Assembly: GCA_963556195.1 (NCBI GenBank) | Contig: OY744521.1 | Span: 136,208,899 to 136,272,898 of the forward strand | Source of the DNA: Sepiola atlantica | Taxonomy: Eukaryota; Mollusca; Cephalopoda; Sepiida; Sepiolidae | Length of the DNA: 64,000 nt | Direction of reading: 5' to 3' | Shown: positions 1 to 11,871 of the stretch, piece after piece | How positions within the stretch are numbered: the first letter of the stretch is position 1 | Layout: each line of letters begins with the position of its first letter | Position numbers and translations under genes: made by a program | The notes under the pieces: generated by a model | What the model saw: the letters and a program-made list of their open reading frames with translations, nothing else | Database searches by the model: none | Told to the model about the DNA's origin: nothing

Positions 1-2224
1 TTCTCTTTTTTGCGACATAGTAAACTTTTGAACCGCAGCACATATTTTAAACGATTCATTGTATACTTAATTCGAATACAAGTTGCTGTTTTAACCATAA
101 CTAGTAAAAAAAATTGTGAGTTAATACATTTTTCAACAATATAGTGTGCAATTGAACACGGTAGATCTGATAGGATGTGAACTCGGGATCGAAACGATAT
201 CCATTAGGCCAATCACACACTCTAATTCCAGAGCCAGGTTTCGTTTGTCTATTTTACAGCATGTCAACTATATTATGGGTAGTTTAATGCCTATTGTAGA
301 GGATTGCAACTTTAACCAATGTATTGAAAACTACTATTTTGGGCGTATGACGATGGAACCAGGAAATCATACATTTTTTGGCGTGATTAATTCTAGCTTA
401 CAATCCGTCAATATGTTTCTATAAGTGAAAATGTTGACGTTTAGTAAAGGAGGGCAAATATATGGCATAATTAAACTATCTCACTTTGAGAAAATAATAG
501 TATTTTCAAATATGTATTACAGTATATTTAGTATTGCTATCTTACTTTGTGCTATTGTTTGTAAGCACGTTTATCTAATTTATCCTCAAAATAAGTATGT
601 ATAATAAACAACTCAATGTCTTTCTCGTTTTAATATGGGTTCTATGTACATGCCAATGGGAACTTTGTCATTTGGTGGGTCCCCTGATATTTTGTTGGCT
701 CCTGGTTTCTGACGGTTTACAGTTTTCGCTTATTAGTGGGGTGTTGCTCTGTCTATTAGTATCACGTCCGTTAATGTCTATGTAGTGCGTTTGCGTTGGT
801 TGGTTGCTGTTATAAGTGTTGACATTTACGAAAATAAAAACGAGTCTTATTTATGAATGGATGAGTTTATTATTGATAAAATCATAAGCGTATATCACAT
901 ATATACATAATATGTCAGTTATTAACATCTCATGAAAATGCTTTCACGTAAAATATTGCAATACTTCGTCCATGTATAACTGGATGTATGTCGTGAAACA
1001 TTGCAAATTACGTCCCTGTTTGAAAAAGACATGTAGATTGACGAGGATGGAAACTTTAAGTTGATCCAATAAATCCTGTCAAAATTACTTCTTTTATATT
1101 GTCATATGTGTTCCAAACCATGCGAGCCCTATGTTAGAATGCCTGCAAAACACGGTCTTCGAGTGCCTAAGGTTTTTAGAGGGTTTTAAGGGCAATCTAG
1201 CATTAGGATACTTCCTCTTACAAGTTAAACCTGACCAAATATTAAAAAACATAGTATTCGAAGCTTAAATAAGATCTCCCCGTATGGCTACACACTGGCT
1301 TATATCAGGAATTATGCACCGCCTCAAAGTAATGTTGCCTCTAGTAACACCACTGAATACCCAAACAAACCAGATGAATACTTGTCCTGGAATCCGGTAA
1401 ACCCAAAACACCACAATAAAGGTATATTATAAGATAGTTAAATGGTCAATTAGGGAGAGAAAATTAATGTTCCTCACTTCTTTACTAACTCAACGTTTGA
1501 GATGAAAATGGAGAACTTTAGTTGAACACTCAGATATCTATGTGTCTTATATAAAGATCAAGTGATAGCCCCAGGTAAAGGCCTCTAGATTTCTGATAAC
1601 TTACACTGAAGTAAAATGAAAAAGAATTTACAAACTTACGACTAATTCAAGAAAGCATTTATCTGTAAATACTATGCAATCATCCCGATGAAAATAGCAG
1701 GATGCAAAGGAAGAAGATGAGTTTACGTGCAATGTCAGCGGTCATGTGTGTATAAATATTGTAGTGGGTATCTGAGCATGTGTCAAGATTATTCAAAGAG
1801 CGACAACTTCTTGTTTAAGACAAATCTCAGAAGGAAATACGCTAATGGAAAGAGAACGTGGCTTTTTTTCATCCAATAATGTCGTTTAGGTGTTCTACTG
1901 ATGCGAGTGCATTCGTTGTTGAAAGCGTTGGGTCGACTCTATGCAAGACCTTTTCACATTTAAAAATGTTCCAACGCAAGTGTCGGTTCATATCAAGATT
2001 TATCACCTTCTAATGACAAAGCTTGGACACGCATTGCAGCCAACACGTGTATGTAAAGTTCTGAAAATATTTAGAAAAACAAAGATTATAATGATCTGGT
2101 AGATTCGCTGCTTCTGATATTATATATGAATTCCCGTTGTAGTCCCATCATTGCGTAATTTTACCTGATCCCTTTTTATGTTATTACTGATATTAATTGT
2201 ATATATATGTATGTATTTATTTAG
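1..2224. other. 5' flanking intron, no exon recognised
   Basis: The stretch is AT-rich with several short open frames (for example 146-424 and 597-785) that I do not recognise. Neither has a convincing acceptor/donor pair ending in the phase needed by the exon at 2225. On the complementary strand around 170-215 there is a short tRNA-box-B-like string (TTTCGATCCC), a possible SINE remnant, too weak to annotate separately. Confidence 0.4.
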
Positions 2225-2294
2225 GTAAATCGGTCGCCTTGTTCAACGCCCGTTATGCGTCTATGGGAAAGATTCTATCATTCCAAAATGAAAG
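2225..2294 (+). CDS. aGPCR exon: GAIN domain strand region
   Basis: This 70-nt exon lies between a T-rich acceptor ending TTTAG and a GTATGT donor. The first two bases complete a codon from an upstream exon, then the frame reads KSVALFNARYASMGKILSF and ends with AG, which is completed by the G of the next exon (Arg). The segment matches the GAIN strand that in latrophilins reads like VVFILYNNLGLFLS: a hydrophobic strand, an aromatic residue, then a Gly before another hydrophobic stretch. The exon itself begins GTAA, which looks like a donor, so the acceptor call rests on phase and on the next exon. It is the most 5' exon I can support; earlier GAIN and adhesion-domain exons are presumably upstream of the window. 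Confidence 0.75.
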
Positions 2295-2857
2295 GTATGT
2301 GTGCACTTTTATTCCCTTATCTATTTTAGTTAACTTGTGTAATTAGTTTAATCTTGTTAAAATCTGTTTTAAATTATAATTTAATTTACATTGAACATAA
2401 TTTGTCTTTTTTATTCTATGCCCTCGTTATTAGATTGTTCTCAAACTTTGCACTAAAGTATGATTGATAATACCAAAATAGATTTCAAATTTTACGAAAT
2501 CCTTTAAAAAATAAATTTCATTATTAATTATTGATTTTTGCATAACTCAGATTTATTACTTAGTATTTATTAATTAGTAGTTAAAATAAATAGCAAGAAA
2601 AAATAAATTTAAAGAAATATCTATATCAGATTTCCCACATGAAATCGAAACTTTTGTCTAGTATATTTTAAAGCAGTTACGTCTACTAAGCATTTGGATA
2701 TATCGGTTACTGAAATGATCATTTTAGAAAATCTTAAATTGTATACTAAGCATGCGAGAGAAGTAATGTTTTCGTCTTACTATTGTACAATTCAGACGTT
2801 TTCATATGGGTATTCAAGAATACCAATGTTGTATTAAGCGTGGTAAATCGCACTTCA

Positions 2858-3789
2858 AAAACATGAAGATGATTAAATAAATTTTGATCTGTAGATATTT
2901 TACTCAGGGATTTCCTCAATCAATGGTTAATGATAAAACATGAAGATGATTAAATAAATTTTGATCTATAGACATTTTACTCAGGGATTTCCTCAATCAA
3001 TGGTCAATGATAAAACATGAAGATGATTAAATAAATTTTGATCTGTAGACATTTTACTCAGGGATTTCCTCAATCAATGGTCAATGATAAAACATGAAGA
3101 TGATTAAATAAATTTTGATCTGGAGACATTTTACTCAGGGATTTCCTCAATCAATGGTCAATGATAAGACATGAAGATGATTAAATAAATTTTGATCTGG
3201 AGAAATTTTACTCAGGGATTTCTTCAATCAATGGTCAATAGTAAAACATGAAGATGATTAAATAAATTTTGATCTGGAGACATTTTACTCAGGGATTTCT
3301 TCAATCAATGGTCAATAGTAAAACATGAAGATGATTAAATAAATTTTGATCTGGAGACATTTTACTAAGGGGTTTCTTCAATCAATGGTAAATGATAAAA
3401 CATGAAGATGACTAAATACATTTTGATCTGGAGACATTTTACTCAGGGATTTCTTCAATCAATGGTCAATGATAAAACATGAAGATGATTAAATACATTT
3501 TGATTTGGAGACATTTTACTCAGGGATTTCTTCAATCAATGGTCAATGATAAAACATGAAGATGATTAAATAAATTTTGATCTGGAGACATTTTACTCAG
3601 GGATTTCCTCAATCAGTGGTCAATGATAAAACATGAAGATGATTAAATACATTTTGATCTGGAGACATTTTACTAAAGGATTTCTTCAATCAATGGTCAA
3701 TGATAAAACATGAAGATGATTAAATAAATTTTGATCTAGAGACATTTTACTCAGGGATTTCCCTAATCAGTGGTCAATGATAAAACATT
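2858..3789. repeat. Minisatellite: 12 tandem copies of a 77-bp unit
   Basis: Units begin with AAAACATGAAGATGATTAAA at 2858, 2935, 3012, 3089, 3166, 3243, 3320, 3397, 3474, 3551, 3628 and 3705, exactly 77 bp apart, with a 7-8 bp thirteenth start. The unit continues through a TTTTGATCTGGAGACATTTT core and GGGATTTC-TCAATCAATGG. Copies differ by a few substitutions and no indels; GTAGA or TATAGA is found in the first three copies and GGAGA in most later ones, and an AAATACAT variant recurs in copies 8, 9 and 11. It lies in the intron between the first two visible exons and has stops in all frames. Confidence 0.97.
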
Positions 3790-4660
3790 GAAACACATGG
3801 AGATTAATCCTAGGGTCAATCTGCGAATTCTTGCCAATAATTAAAAAGTCTCAAAATTATGTGTAGGGCTGAAACGATTGGTAAAGTTTAAAATCATAAA
3901 TTAAGTGATGCAAACAAGTTTGTCAATCTGTCCTCTTGTTCTTACACAAAAATAAGAGAAACTATTTCTGAAAAGAATAATAACCAAATGGACCATTTAT
4001 TACAATATTAAAATCTCTTCTCAATCACTATATACCTTAACAGACGCCTAAATGTATTTAAAAACTCCTTTTACTCCACAAAATGTGTATGGTTATTGTT
4101 TGGTTATACTGCCAATGTATCTTCCATTATTATTGACTGCAGTTAAGAGAACGGAATAATCACCTGTGAATAAAACGGGCCATTTATAATAACAGTAAAA
4201 TGTCTTTTCAATCGCTTAAGATTCTCTTGAATGTGTTTAAAACTAAAGTGCATTGCTATTGCTTGATCAAGGGTCATTTATTATTTGTGACAGCAACCAA
4301 TCGTTTTTTATAAAAAAAATAATAATTTCTTATAGTGATTGAAAAAGTTTTTTTAACATATTTTAATTAATAACTAATGATTAAATATTGTATTTATGTT
4401 TTAATAAAATAATGCAAGTAAAGTGGCGTTTCACTAAAAAAAATAAGTAGTCAGTAAATCATCGTTCAAATTGATAAAAACTCAAAATAGTGATTGATAG
4501 GAGTTAATTTTTATAGTCAAGAAACAAAATGTTAACTTTTTCTTAGATTTCTTACAGATTTTCTATCCATATTACAGTTTATTTCCCGCTTTCCAATTTA
4601 AATTTTTAATTATATATTTTTGCGCAAATCTTCAATGTTTCTATCTTGTTATTTTAAAAG
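3790..4660. other. Intron sequence without recognised feature
   Basis: AT-rich intron. Around 3955-4200 there are two loosely similar blocks (ACCAAATGG-ACCATTTAT and GTGAATAAAACGGGCCATTTAT followed by AAAATGTCTTTTCAATCGC), suggesting an old degenerate duplication of about 190 bp. Nothing else supported. Confidence 0.35.
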
Positions 4661-4784
4661 GCCGAACATAAAAAACGATACACAAATTATTAACTCGGAT
4701 ATCATCACAAGCAGCATGGTTGGAATTCCCGCCCACAAGTTCGGCCAATTGTCTTCACCCATCATTCTGGTATTTAAACTAAAG
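4661..4784 (+). CDS. aGPCR exon: GAIN domain subdomain B
   Basis: This 124-nt exon follows an acceptor TTATTTTAAAAG and ends at the donor GTGAGA. It carries one base of a split codon plus 41 codons, including INSDIITSSMVG and FGQLSSPIILVFKLK. In GAIN domains the motif 'V-N-S-x-V-I-x-A-S' followed by 'L-x-x-P-V-x-x-x-F' is typical of the strands just before the GPS, and both are present. It ends on a complete codon, so the next exon starts in phase 0. Upstream in-frame sequence is intronic by the phase match with the 70-nt exon 2.4 kb away. The 14.1-kb intron that follows is the longest in the visible gene. Confidence 0.9.
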
Positions 4785-5529
4785 GTGAGAAGATGTTTAT
4801 GATTCGTTGGTTAATCATTTTGAGGAATTTTTTATCGTTCAACTATTTTACTTGAACGTATTCTTAGATGTGAATATAAAACGAACTTGCTTATGCATGG
4901 AGAGACTAGTTGCTTTACCAATACTTGAGAGGCTAATTAACTTCAGTATTTAACCGCATGCAAACGTACAATACCTGGTATTCTCAAACGGTCACCCATT
5001 GGATACTGACTAGATAAAACTTTGCTTAACTTAGGTAATATTAAATAAGTTAAGTAATGTGCATAATAATAAGCGTGTGAATTCGTGTGTTCGTACATTA
5101 TCACCTTCCGCTCTGATTTTCGAAAATGAGATCATCCGATCGCTAAAGATGAAATCTAAAATAGTAATTGAAGTTGTTGGATGCAGAAAATTAATATTTT
5201 TATTCATTTTTAAACCAATGGTTCCAAACTCGAACAAGACGTTATAAATAAAATTACGTCTCCGTCTACTAAAAAGTGGAATTCGTTTTATTCATTTGAA
5301 GGATATTTAATTGGCAGTTATTTTTACCGCAAGAACGAGATTATTGATATTTTAAAGATTTAAATTATTACCTAATTTTTTCTATTTATTTAAAAATATA
5401 TTTAGATGACAAGAATTTTTACTATAATAATAAAAACAAAACTGGAGGTAAACAACGGTAGAATTTCCATAGGATCATGCTAGTAATATTATATGTTATA
5501 AATTTGAGATATCAATAGTCTGCTTTTTA
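4785..5529. other. Intron sequence without recognised feature
   Basis: AT-rich intron just after the GAIN exon. Short overlapping open frames on both strands around 5030-5250 have no recognisable motif and look like chance. Confidence 0.3.
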
Positions 5530-5590
5530 ACCAACTACAGCATGGTTGTCTTCAAGTCTAATGTAAACAAGTACTTGTTGAGCCGTCCTT
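5530..5590 (+). mobile_element. LINE 3'-end fragment
   Basis: The segment reads like the final codons of a non-LTR retrotransposon (S-M-V-V-F-K-S-N-V-N-K-Y-L-L). The same string occurs in degenerate form at 14484-14535 after a longer LINE piece. It is a tiny remnant in sense orientation to the receptor gene. Confidence 0.5.
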
Positions 5591-5726
5591 GTTGATAATT
5601 AATTCGTCTTTAGTAATCATCTTCCCTTTCTACCCATTGTTTCCGGTTCTCTTGTGGCGGCGATCATCGTCCAACTGACCATCTCTTTAGCCCTTATCCT
5701 CGAGTGTCCCCCCCCCCCGGGTATTG

Positions 5727-5944
5727 CTCTTTCTGCTTCTCGTAAAGTCGGTCATCTCTATCGCTCATAACACTCTCTCACACCTGAGGTTATTCTCTAT
5801 CTCTGTTAATCTACTATCACACCATGTATGGAGTATTGTTGTCATATTTGGGCTGGTGAATATCTGTCCTATTTGACGGTTCTTGATAAGGTGCAGAAAT
5901 GTATCTGTAATTTGATTGATCCCACCCTTTTTTCTTCTCCGCAT

Positions 5945-6007
<63 letters not shown>

Positions 6008-6365
6008 CAGACGTGATGTTGCTAGGCTCAGTCTTTTCTATAAATACTATTATGTTCTTCATAATTCTCTGATCTAATCCTTGCTTCCTTTGTCTTAGCT
6101 CGTTTGACTTGTTGGTCTCCATAAATTCGCTGTTTTTTATATCTTATTGCAATAACGTTTCCTATTCCAGTAGCGTCTTTACAAGAACTTCAGGCTTCTT
6201 GCTGACTGTTTTCCTTCTACCTATATCCTTGGTCGTTTCGATACTACTGCCAATAGGCATCTCCTGTCTTTGCGATGATCATCTTTCGTTCTTTTTAGCT
6301 CCTTCCATCAAGTGGCTTCGTGTCTTGTTTGGAATGATTTCCATTAAAATATGGGTGATCAATCA
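5727..6365 (+). mobile_element. Decayed LINE reverse-transcriptase C-terminal region with internal (TC)n
   Basis: Translation shows S-A-S-R-K-V-G-H-L-Y-R-S, then MEYCCHIWAG at 5824, then LDKVQKCICNLIDP. This is the region after the RT domain found in Jockey/CR1-like non-LTR elements ('MEYCSHIWAG...LDKIQKR'). Frame shifts and stops follow. The later part (6080-6365) is closely similar to 56960-57240, another copy. A (TC)n run at 5947-6005 sits precisely where other copies read TTTCTCACA-GAGACGTTGC. It is non-functional. Confidence 0.8.
5947..6005. repeat. (TC)n microsatellite inside a LINE
   Basis: About 29 TC units. The flanks on both sides are LINE coding sequence, so this is an expansion of a short TCTC run in the element rather than an insertion elsewhere. 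Confidence 0.95.
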
Positions 6366-7414
6366 GTAAAATAAAATTAATTAGCAGGTTATTTTGTTTG
6401 CATTAAAGGATTCTTTATTTGGATTATTTGGATAATTCGGACTACTAGTCTACTCTTCTCCCAATGTTTCAGACGATTTAACTTCTGACCTTCTTCAGGT
6501 GCATTTTGTCGAACTCAGTAATCTTTATACCAAACTCGGGAATCTACACAGAATTACAAACAGGATAGATTGTTCTCGTTCCGTCAGACATTGCCGGGTA
6601 GGACTCTTAAGTAATTCTAATTATTTTCTGCAATAAGTATCGCTTTCAGAAGACTGTCACTGAGAACTGAATAATACTTAACACTTTTATCCGTTGCGCC
6701 ACGTGTACACGTTGTGATAATAGCATCCAAGATGATAATTGCAGTCCGAATAACAATACCAATTATCAATCCTCATCTCAACAATTCCGAAACTTAATGT
6801 TTTTAACTCATATAAGTTCTGTATTTTTTCTTCATACTTTTAGAAAAAGGCAAATTTTAATTCGGAAAATTACGTATCTTAAGTTTTATACCGATTATAT
6901 CCATGGTTTGGACACAGAAAAAGCACATTATTTGTACTTTATCTAGAAATTACTGTCGTTAATGACGGCATGGGCACACTCGTAATCAGGTCCAATAAAT
7001 TCAAATGAAGATGTTATTAGTTTGGATATGTGTTAAGTCGTTGATATTTTGTTTTTTGTGTGTCATTCACTGTGTTTATATCAATCGTTTCTTGTTGATC
7101 CATTTGGGAAAAATATATACGATACATGATTTAAGGGAAAATATATCAATAAAGAATAAATCGCTTGAGATTTTTTTTAAAAAAAGCTATGCAAGAAAAA
7201 ATAGAATGCTTCCCTGACGTGGTCGATGTCGTGCGTATGTTAATCTTTGAATGAAAACGACAACATTTCGCGGACTTTGTCACGTTGATACGAGAATTGA
7301 ACGTTAATAAAGATGTGCAAAAGTGTTTTCTAATGGATAGGAGTGAATATAACCGAGAAAAAGACAATTCCCCAAAAGTAGAATAGCCTGGGGACTAAGA
7401 CTAATGAGTTAAGT
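6366..7414. other. Repeat tail shared with 57240-57500, then unrecognised intron
   Basis: From 6415 to about 6560 the sequence (GGATTATTTGGATAATTCGG, then CCTTCTTCAGGTGCATTTTG) resembles blocks after the other LINE copy at 57280-57490, partly in inverted order. The rest, to 7414, shows only short AT-rich open frames with no motif. Confidence 0.5.
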
Positions 7415-7415
7415 T

Positions 7416-7509
<94 letters not shown>
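7415..7509. repeat. Compound (TA)n(TG)n(TA)n microsatellite
   Basis: TA repeats, then about eleven TG, then TA repeats. Confidence 0.97.
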
Positions 7510-7513
<4 letters not shown>

Positions 7514-10130
7514 TCACGTAAAGTAAGAACCTACAACAGAGACTGACAAACACGGCTCTAAATGTTAGTACCGTTAGTTATTTTTGTTTGTATGGAAGAC
7601 AAAAATTTCCACGAATATAAATCTAAGAATAGTGTCTGTTTGATGACAGATTGATTTAAGAGTAAGACATTTGTAAGCAAGAATTACTATATTTATAGAT
7701 TATTGTAATCAACTATAAGTATTATATTGCTGGTATGTTATAGCTATAGCGTTGAAACTGTGTCAGTACTATATTCCGTATTTTGCTAGTATATGTGTAT
7801 ATAGCTTTTAAGGCAAATGCTATACCGTCAACAGTACAGGGGGAAATCTCACTCTACTTTATACATGAGAGATCAAAGTTTTCCTTATTTGTGTTTAAAA
7901 TTATATGGCAATTTAGAATGAATACTTAAGTATTTTCCTATTTATTTTTCTCTTTATTTTTGTTTATTTGAATTCATTCTTCAAGTGACATTTTCTATTA
8001 AAAGACAACAATTTCTCACGCTACTTGAGTCAGGTGAACTTTAAAACAAACGTAGCGTCTTCTCACTCAATATGTCAACCGTTAAAGCACGAATAATTCG
8101 CATTGGTCGACTCAAGTTGGCACAGTGAAACAGTGTGGGTCATTAAACAGAGGCCGGATTAGGAATGTAACTGGAAGAAATAAAGACTAGACGAATGATG
8201 AACAGTACACAGTTCGTGTGAAACTTGACAAAGCACTGTCATTCATGTAACACAATAGATTTTAATGTATTGCCTTCGAGATAAAATCTAGAAATAGTAA
8301 CTTCCTACGTGAGACTAATTTACCATACCAAGCCACGTGACGGCCACAATCTTACGGGTATAATTAAAGCTGTATTATGAGATAAGTAAGTATCGAATGA
8401 ATCAAAATATGACACTAGACTTATGAACATGTACAGGAACTCAATTCAATTCAGTCAGTGATGCACCAAAGGAATTCTCCCTCCAAACAAAACCACAACT
8501 CCAGTTTAAAATTGTACTCGTTGCTGAAAGACTTTTACCCGACCAAATCAAAACATAGGATAAATGAACACTATTCTTTAGCTAAGAGCCCCAAGGTCCC
8601 ATCTTGCTTGGAGAGGCACACAGATCACACTGATTGCCACCCCTCAGAAAAATAAACTGGCTGTGTCACGCCCAGAGTGCTGGCTATAATAACCCTCATT
8701 TGCCAATAGACTGTGATATATGTACTTTTGACGGGAAATTCTAAATTCCGGTCTTTTTCTAATTCATCCGCATTCTAGCACCAAGATATTGACCACTAGA
8801 GATAATTGTCAGCCTTATACATGAACATCAAATGCTCAATCCCCAGGGGTCCCAACCATTATTCTTAGCAAAAACTCAAGTTGTCTATAACCACAGCATG
8901 GAACCTCTTATTTCTCAATTGAACAAATGGAATTCCTGTTGGCCCAAACCTCAGATCAGACATATTTGCAATCTTCTGTGTGGTCTCTCTTTTCTTTGTT
9001 AAATAGTACTCACTTGCAGCAAATCTGCTATTCGCGTGCACCACAAACATGCAATGCAAAACATGCCGTCTAGTGCATGTTTACATCCTGTTAATCATGT
9101 TCCAACAGCACCAGAACATATTATGTATTACAGTTAGAATATCCAGACACAACGCAAGGGGTGCTAAATACGAAATATTAATTATAAAGAAACACAGCAG
9201 GAGATAGACACAAGACATTTAGGTTATGAAAAAAAAGCGCACTAGAAGAAGTGCATTCTGGACTACATAACATGTCTGAGCAGACCGTCGATATTCCTCG
9301 GTAGGTGCGCCTAAATCGATTAGCAAAAAAATATAGGCGGTTCAATATACTGCCAGAGTACTCCTACCTCAAAACAATTGCAAAAATGTGTTTTTTTATG
9401 GTTTCATGTTAGGCTGGGTCTAGTCTAAAACAGACTAAAAGTTAGGCAAAATTGTAGTATGGGAAAGTGTCAAATTTTGAAGATGACTTTTTGGGGGTTT
9501 ACAAGTACTCTTCCATTTACATGTGAAGCACTAACTCGGTCAGTTTTCATGATAAATCAATAAATCTTTGATTTTTACCCAGGCTTTCAGGGTCAGTCTT
9601 TCACATGAAGGGTTACCAGTTATGCCAAATCACCCCTTATACCATATCTAGGCGTACCCTACCCCTAAACTCCTTTTATTGCACCCACATTGGTACGCGT
9701 ACCCATAAACCCCTTATTGCACTCACGCAGGTTCACAAACAGGCATATAGGTGATTATTTTTATATGGGTACCAGTGGTGAATTAGTACTTTCTTCAATT
9801 AATCGTGCCCCTTACCTTTCTATATAAATAAAATTGTTCTATAGGGTATAGGATTCTTGATAAAACAACTAAAACCCCAAAAGACCACATTTTACCTCAC
9901 CCAAAACTGCGCTAAAACTGCTCTCATAAACAATTAACTAGCTCCACCCCACCCACCCTCCAAAGTCCGATTCTCTTGGTTTTGGCATATTTGGCGTGCC
10001 ATAAAAAAACGCATTGCTTTTACTGTAGAACTGATACTAAGTAAAAGGACTATAAACAAAAAAAGTGAGGAAGGATTTGCTATGTGAAGATTGATACATT
10101 TACTCAATCTATCCTGGTGCATTGCAAAAC
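7510..10130. other. Intron, mostly unrecognised; likely old repeats
   Basis: No exon found. 8450-9060 has a moderately GC-balanced composition unlike neighbouring intron and broken open frames on the minus strand, which suggests an old mobile element I cannot name. At 9648-9730 a block of about 45 bp (GCGTACCC-TAAACTCCTTTTATTGCAC) is repeated in tandem twice with changes. Confidence 0.4.
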
Positions 10131-10138
10131 AATAGGGA

Positions 10139-10600
10139 ATGAGTATGCCACTGCTGTTCAAAGTCGGATCGAATATTTTGGTGGTGATCTTCACTCTGCA
10201 GACTGTGTACCACCAGTCGTGTAACGTCAATATCTGTACAATGCGAAGCATTCAAATAAAGTTCACGTCAGCTGGATCAACCAAACGACGAAAAGGTGGA
10301 AGACCAAAAAACAGCGATAAGCATGAAGCATTCGAAAGGGTGTGTGTATTCCTGGAGGAAAACAATGAGGAACAGATAACGATATCAGACATTGTCGCTA
10401 AAATGGGAGAATACTTACGATGTAGTAGATCAACGGTCTGTGAAAATCAGTACCTCAAGGAAAAACTGATAAGTTGATATTTATCTATGACTGAAGGCCG
10501 TTGTGATGTTGCAAACTGTGATATTTAGGAAAAAAAAACCTATGACATTCTTCGTGAATACTACAATTCACAATGTCCACATTGAAGATTGGCGTCGACT
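10139..10600 (+). pseudogene. Repeat-family ORF fragment of unknown function
   Basis: An open frame at 10139-10477 contains KRRKGGRPKNSDKHEAFERV followed by CVFLEENNEEQITISDIVAK, then Y-L-K-E-K-L. The basic G-R-P-K stretch and the predicted helices suggest a DNA-binding or helix-turn-helix-like N-terminus. Past the TGA at 10475 the same frame still reads plausible protein (LSMTEGRCDVANCDI, then KTYDILREYYNSQ) interrupted by another stop, so this is a decayed coding unit rather than a chance frame. I do not recognise the family; a transposon-associated ORF is the best guess. It has no splice relation to the receptor. Confidence 0.5.
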
Positions 10601-11290
10601 GGAATCAGAATGCATGGAACACAGCAAGTAACGAAAAAAGATGTTACTAATTTTCTTGATATAAAAATAATAATACATTATCGAAAACAAAGGAACGCCG
10701 TGTTAAAAGCACAATTATGTGTATTGGATATGCGGGTGTACACCTCGGATTTGGACTGGTACTTTCTATTATTTCTCGTCGTACTAATAGAATTAATCTT
10801 AGGCAATTTTCTCAAAAGAAGGGCAGTCTACAACACAATCCCCGGATCTTCAACAATCTCTGTCCTTTCCGCCCAAGTCTTGTCTTTTCTACTTCCTCTT
10901 CTGCTGAAAAAATGATTTCCATTCGTTTATATATTAAAGAAGGGATCATTGACATTGCTCGACTGAAAAACATTTTTATACGTGGTATTTTCTCATTGGT
11001 CTACTCGTTCATAATTCACCCCTCTATTTCTCAGAGTTGGACGCATCTTCCTCTCATGTGGCTAGGGCGTATATTTCGACTTTTGTCGCGATAATATGTT
11101 TTAGCTGTGACAAATTGCAGGTGTGTGCTAGCTGTCAGATCGTAGCTATCAACACGCGCGTCTATCAAAACAGCCGACTTGACCTTGTCAACCCAATGAC
11201 CCGTCTTGCCATCTCGCATATTTAATATTATCAAAATAAAAAGAAATTGTCCTTTTCGGAAAATTACAATTTGAATCTTCTACTAATATC
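10601..11290. other. Intron sequence without recognised feature
   Basis: Short overlapping open frames on both strands at 10717-11234 show no recognisable motif. Possible extension of the flanking decayed elements. Confidence 0.3.
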
Positions 11291-11299
11291 AATGGCCTC

Positions 11300-11871
11300 T
11301 AAATTCTGTAGGGTTTTTTTTCTCAGGCAGCTCACTTTTCCACGTTGGTAACATTTATTTTCAGACTTTTACTTTACATTAGTATCCTGCAAGTCTCCAA
11401 CTTTACAAATAGACCTTCTATTGTTTCACAGACAAACACTAAATAATCAGCATAAAGCACCTCTCCAAACCGCATGAAACTCAAGCCAAAAATGAAAAAC
11501 AACGAACGAATTTGAGCTTTTATGTATACAGCTTGAACAATATTCACCAATCACTCGCTTGCATCTAATTTACGCAATGCCCACCAGACAACAACTCTTG
11601 GTATTCTCACAAAAGCTGTTTCGATATCCCCAAAAGAAAAATACAGGTTCTCCTTTAGACCAAGATACTTCTCTTGCATTCGTCTCAGAATAAAAATAGC
11701 ATCAGTGGTACTTTGCCCAGGCATAAAACCATACTGCATTTCATCTATGCTTATTTGTTGCTTAATTATTCTCTCGACCACTTTCTTTTTCTCTTTTCTA
11801 TATATATATTTCTGTCGTATTGGCTGTCTGTTCACGAAATTCTGAAACGGTTTTTGAGAGGACACCCATAA
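11300..11871 (-). mobile_element. Decayed RTE-type LINE reverse transcriptase with mutated YADD
   Basis: On the minus strand the frame reads K-K-V-V-E-R-I-I-K-Q-Q-I, ISIDEMQYGFMPGQSTTDAI, FILRRMQEKYLG, then LYFSFGDIETAFVRIPR and WWALRKLDAS. These are RT domains 1 to 3 of RTE-like elements (GF-PGR-TTDAIF; D-EKAFDRVPR). A TGA replaces the expected Trp codon right after S-E at 11551, but the same frame continues LVNIVQAVY and, after a deletion of the middle RT region, GEVLYADYLVFVCET. The catalytic box YADD has become YADY near 11440. The RT cannot be active. It is antisense to the receptor. Confidence 0.88.

Noticed and set aside
597..785. Possible mitochondrial insertion or small membrane protein
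   Set aside because: The frame does not match any mitochondrial protein I recognise, and it has no exon borders.
2858..3789. CRISPR-like array
   Set aside because: The repeats are directly adjacent 77-bp units with no unique spacers, in a eukaryotic intron.
5828..6016. Ser-Leu repeat protein
   Set aside because: It is the LINE fragment running into a (TC)n tract; same for the Ser-Leu frames at 47470-47678.
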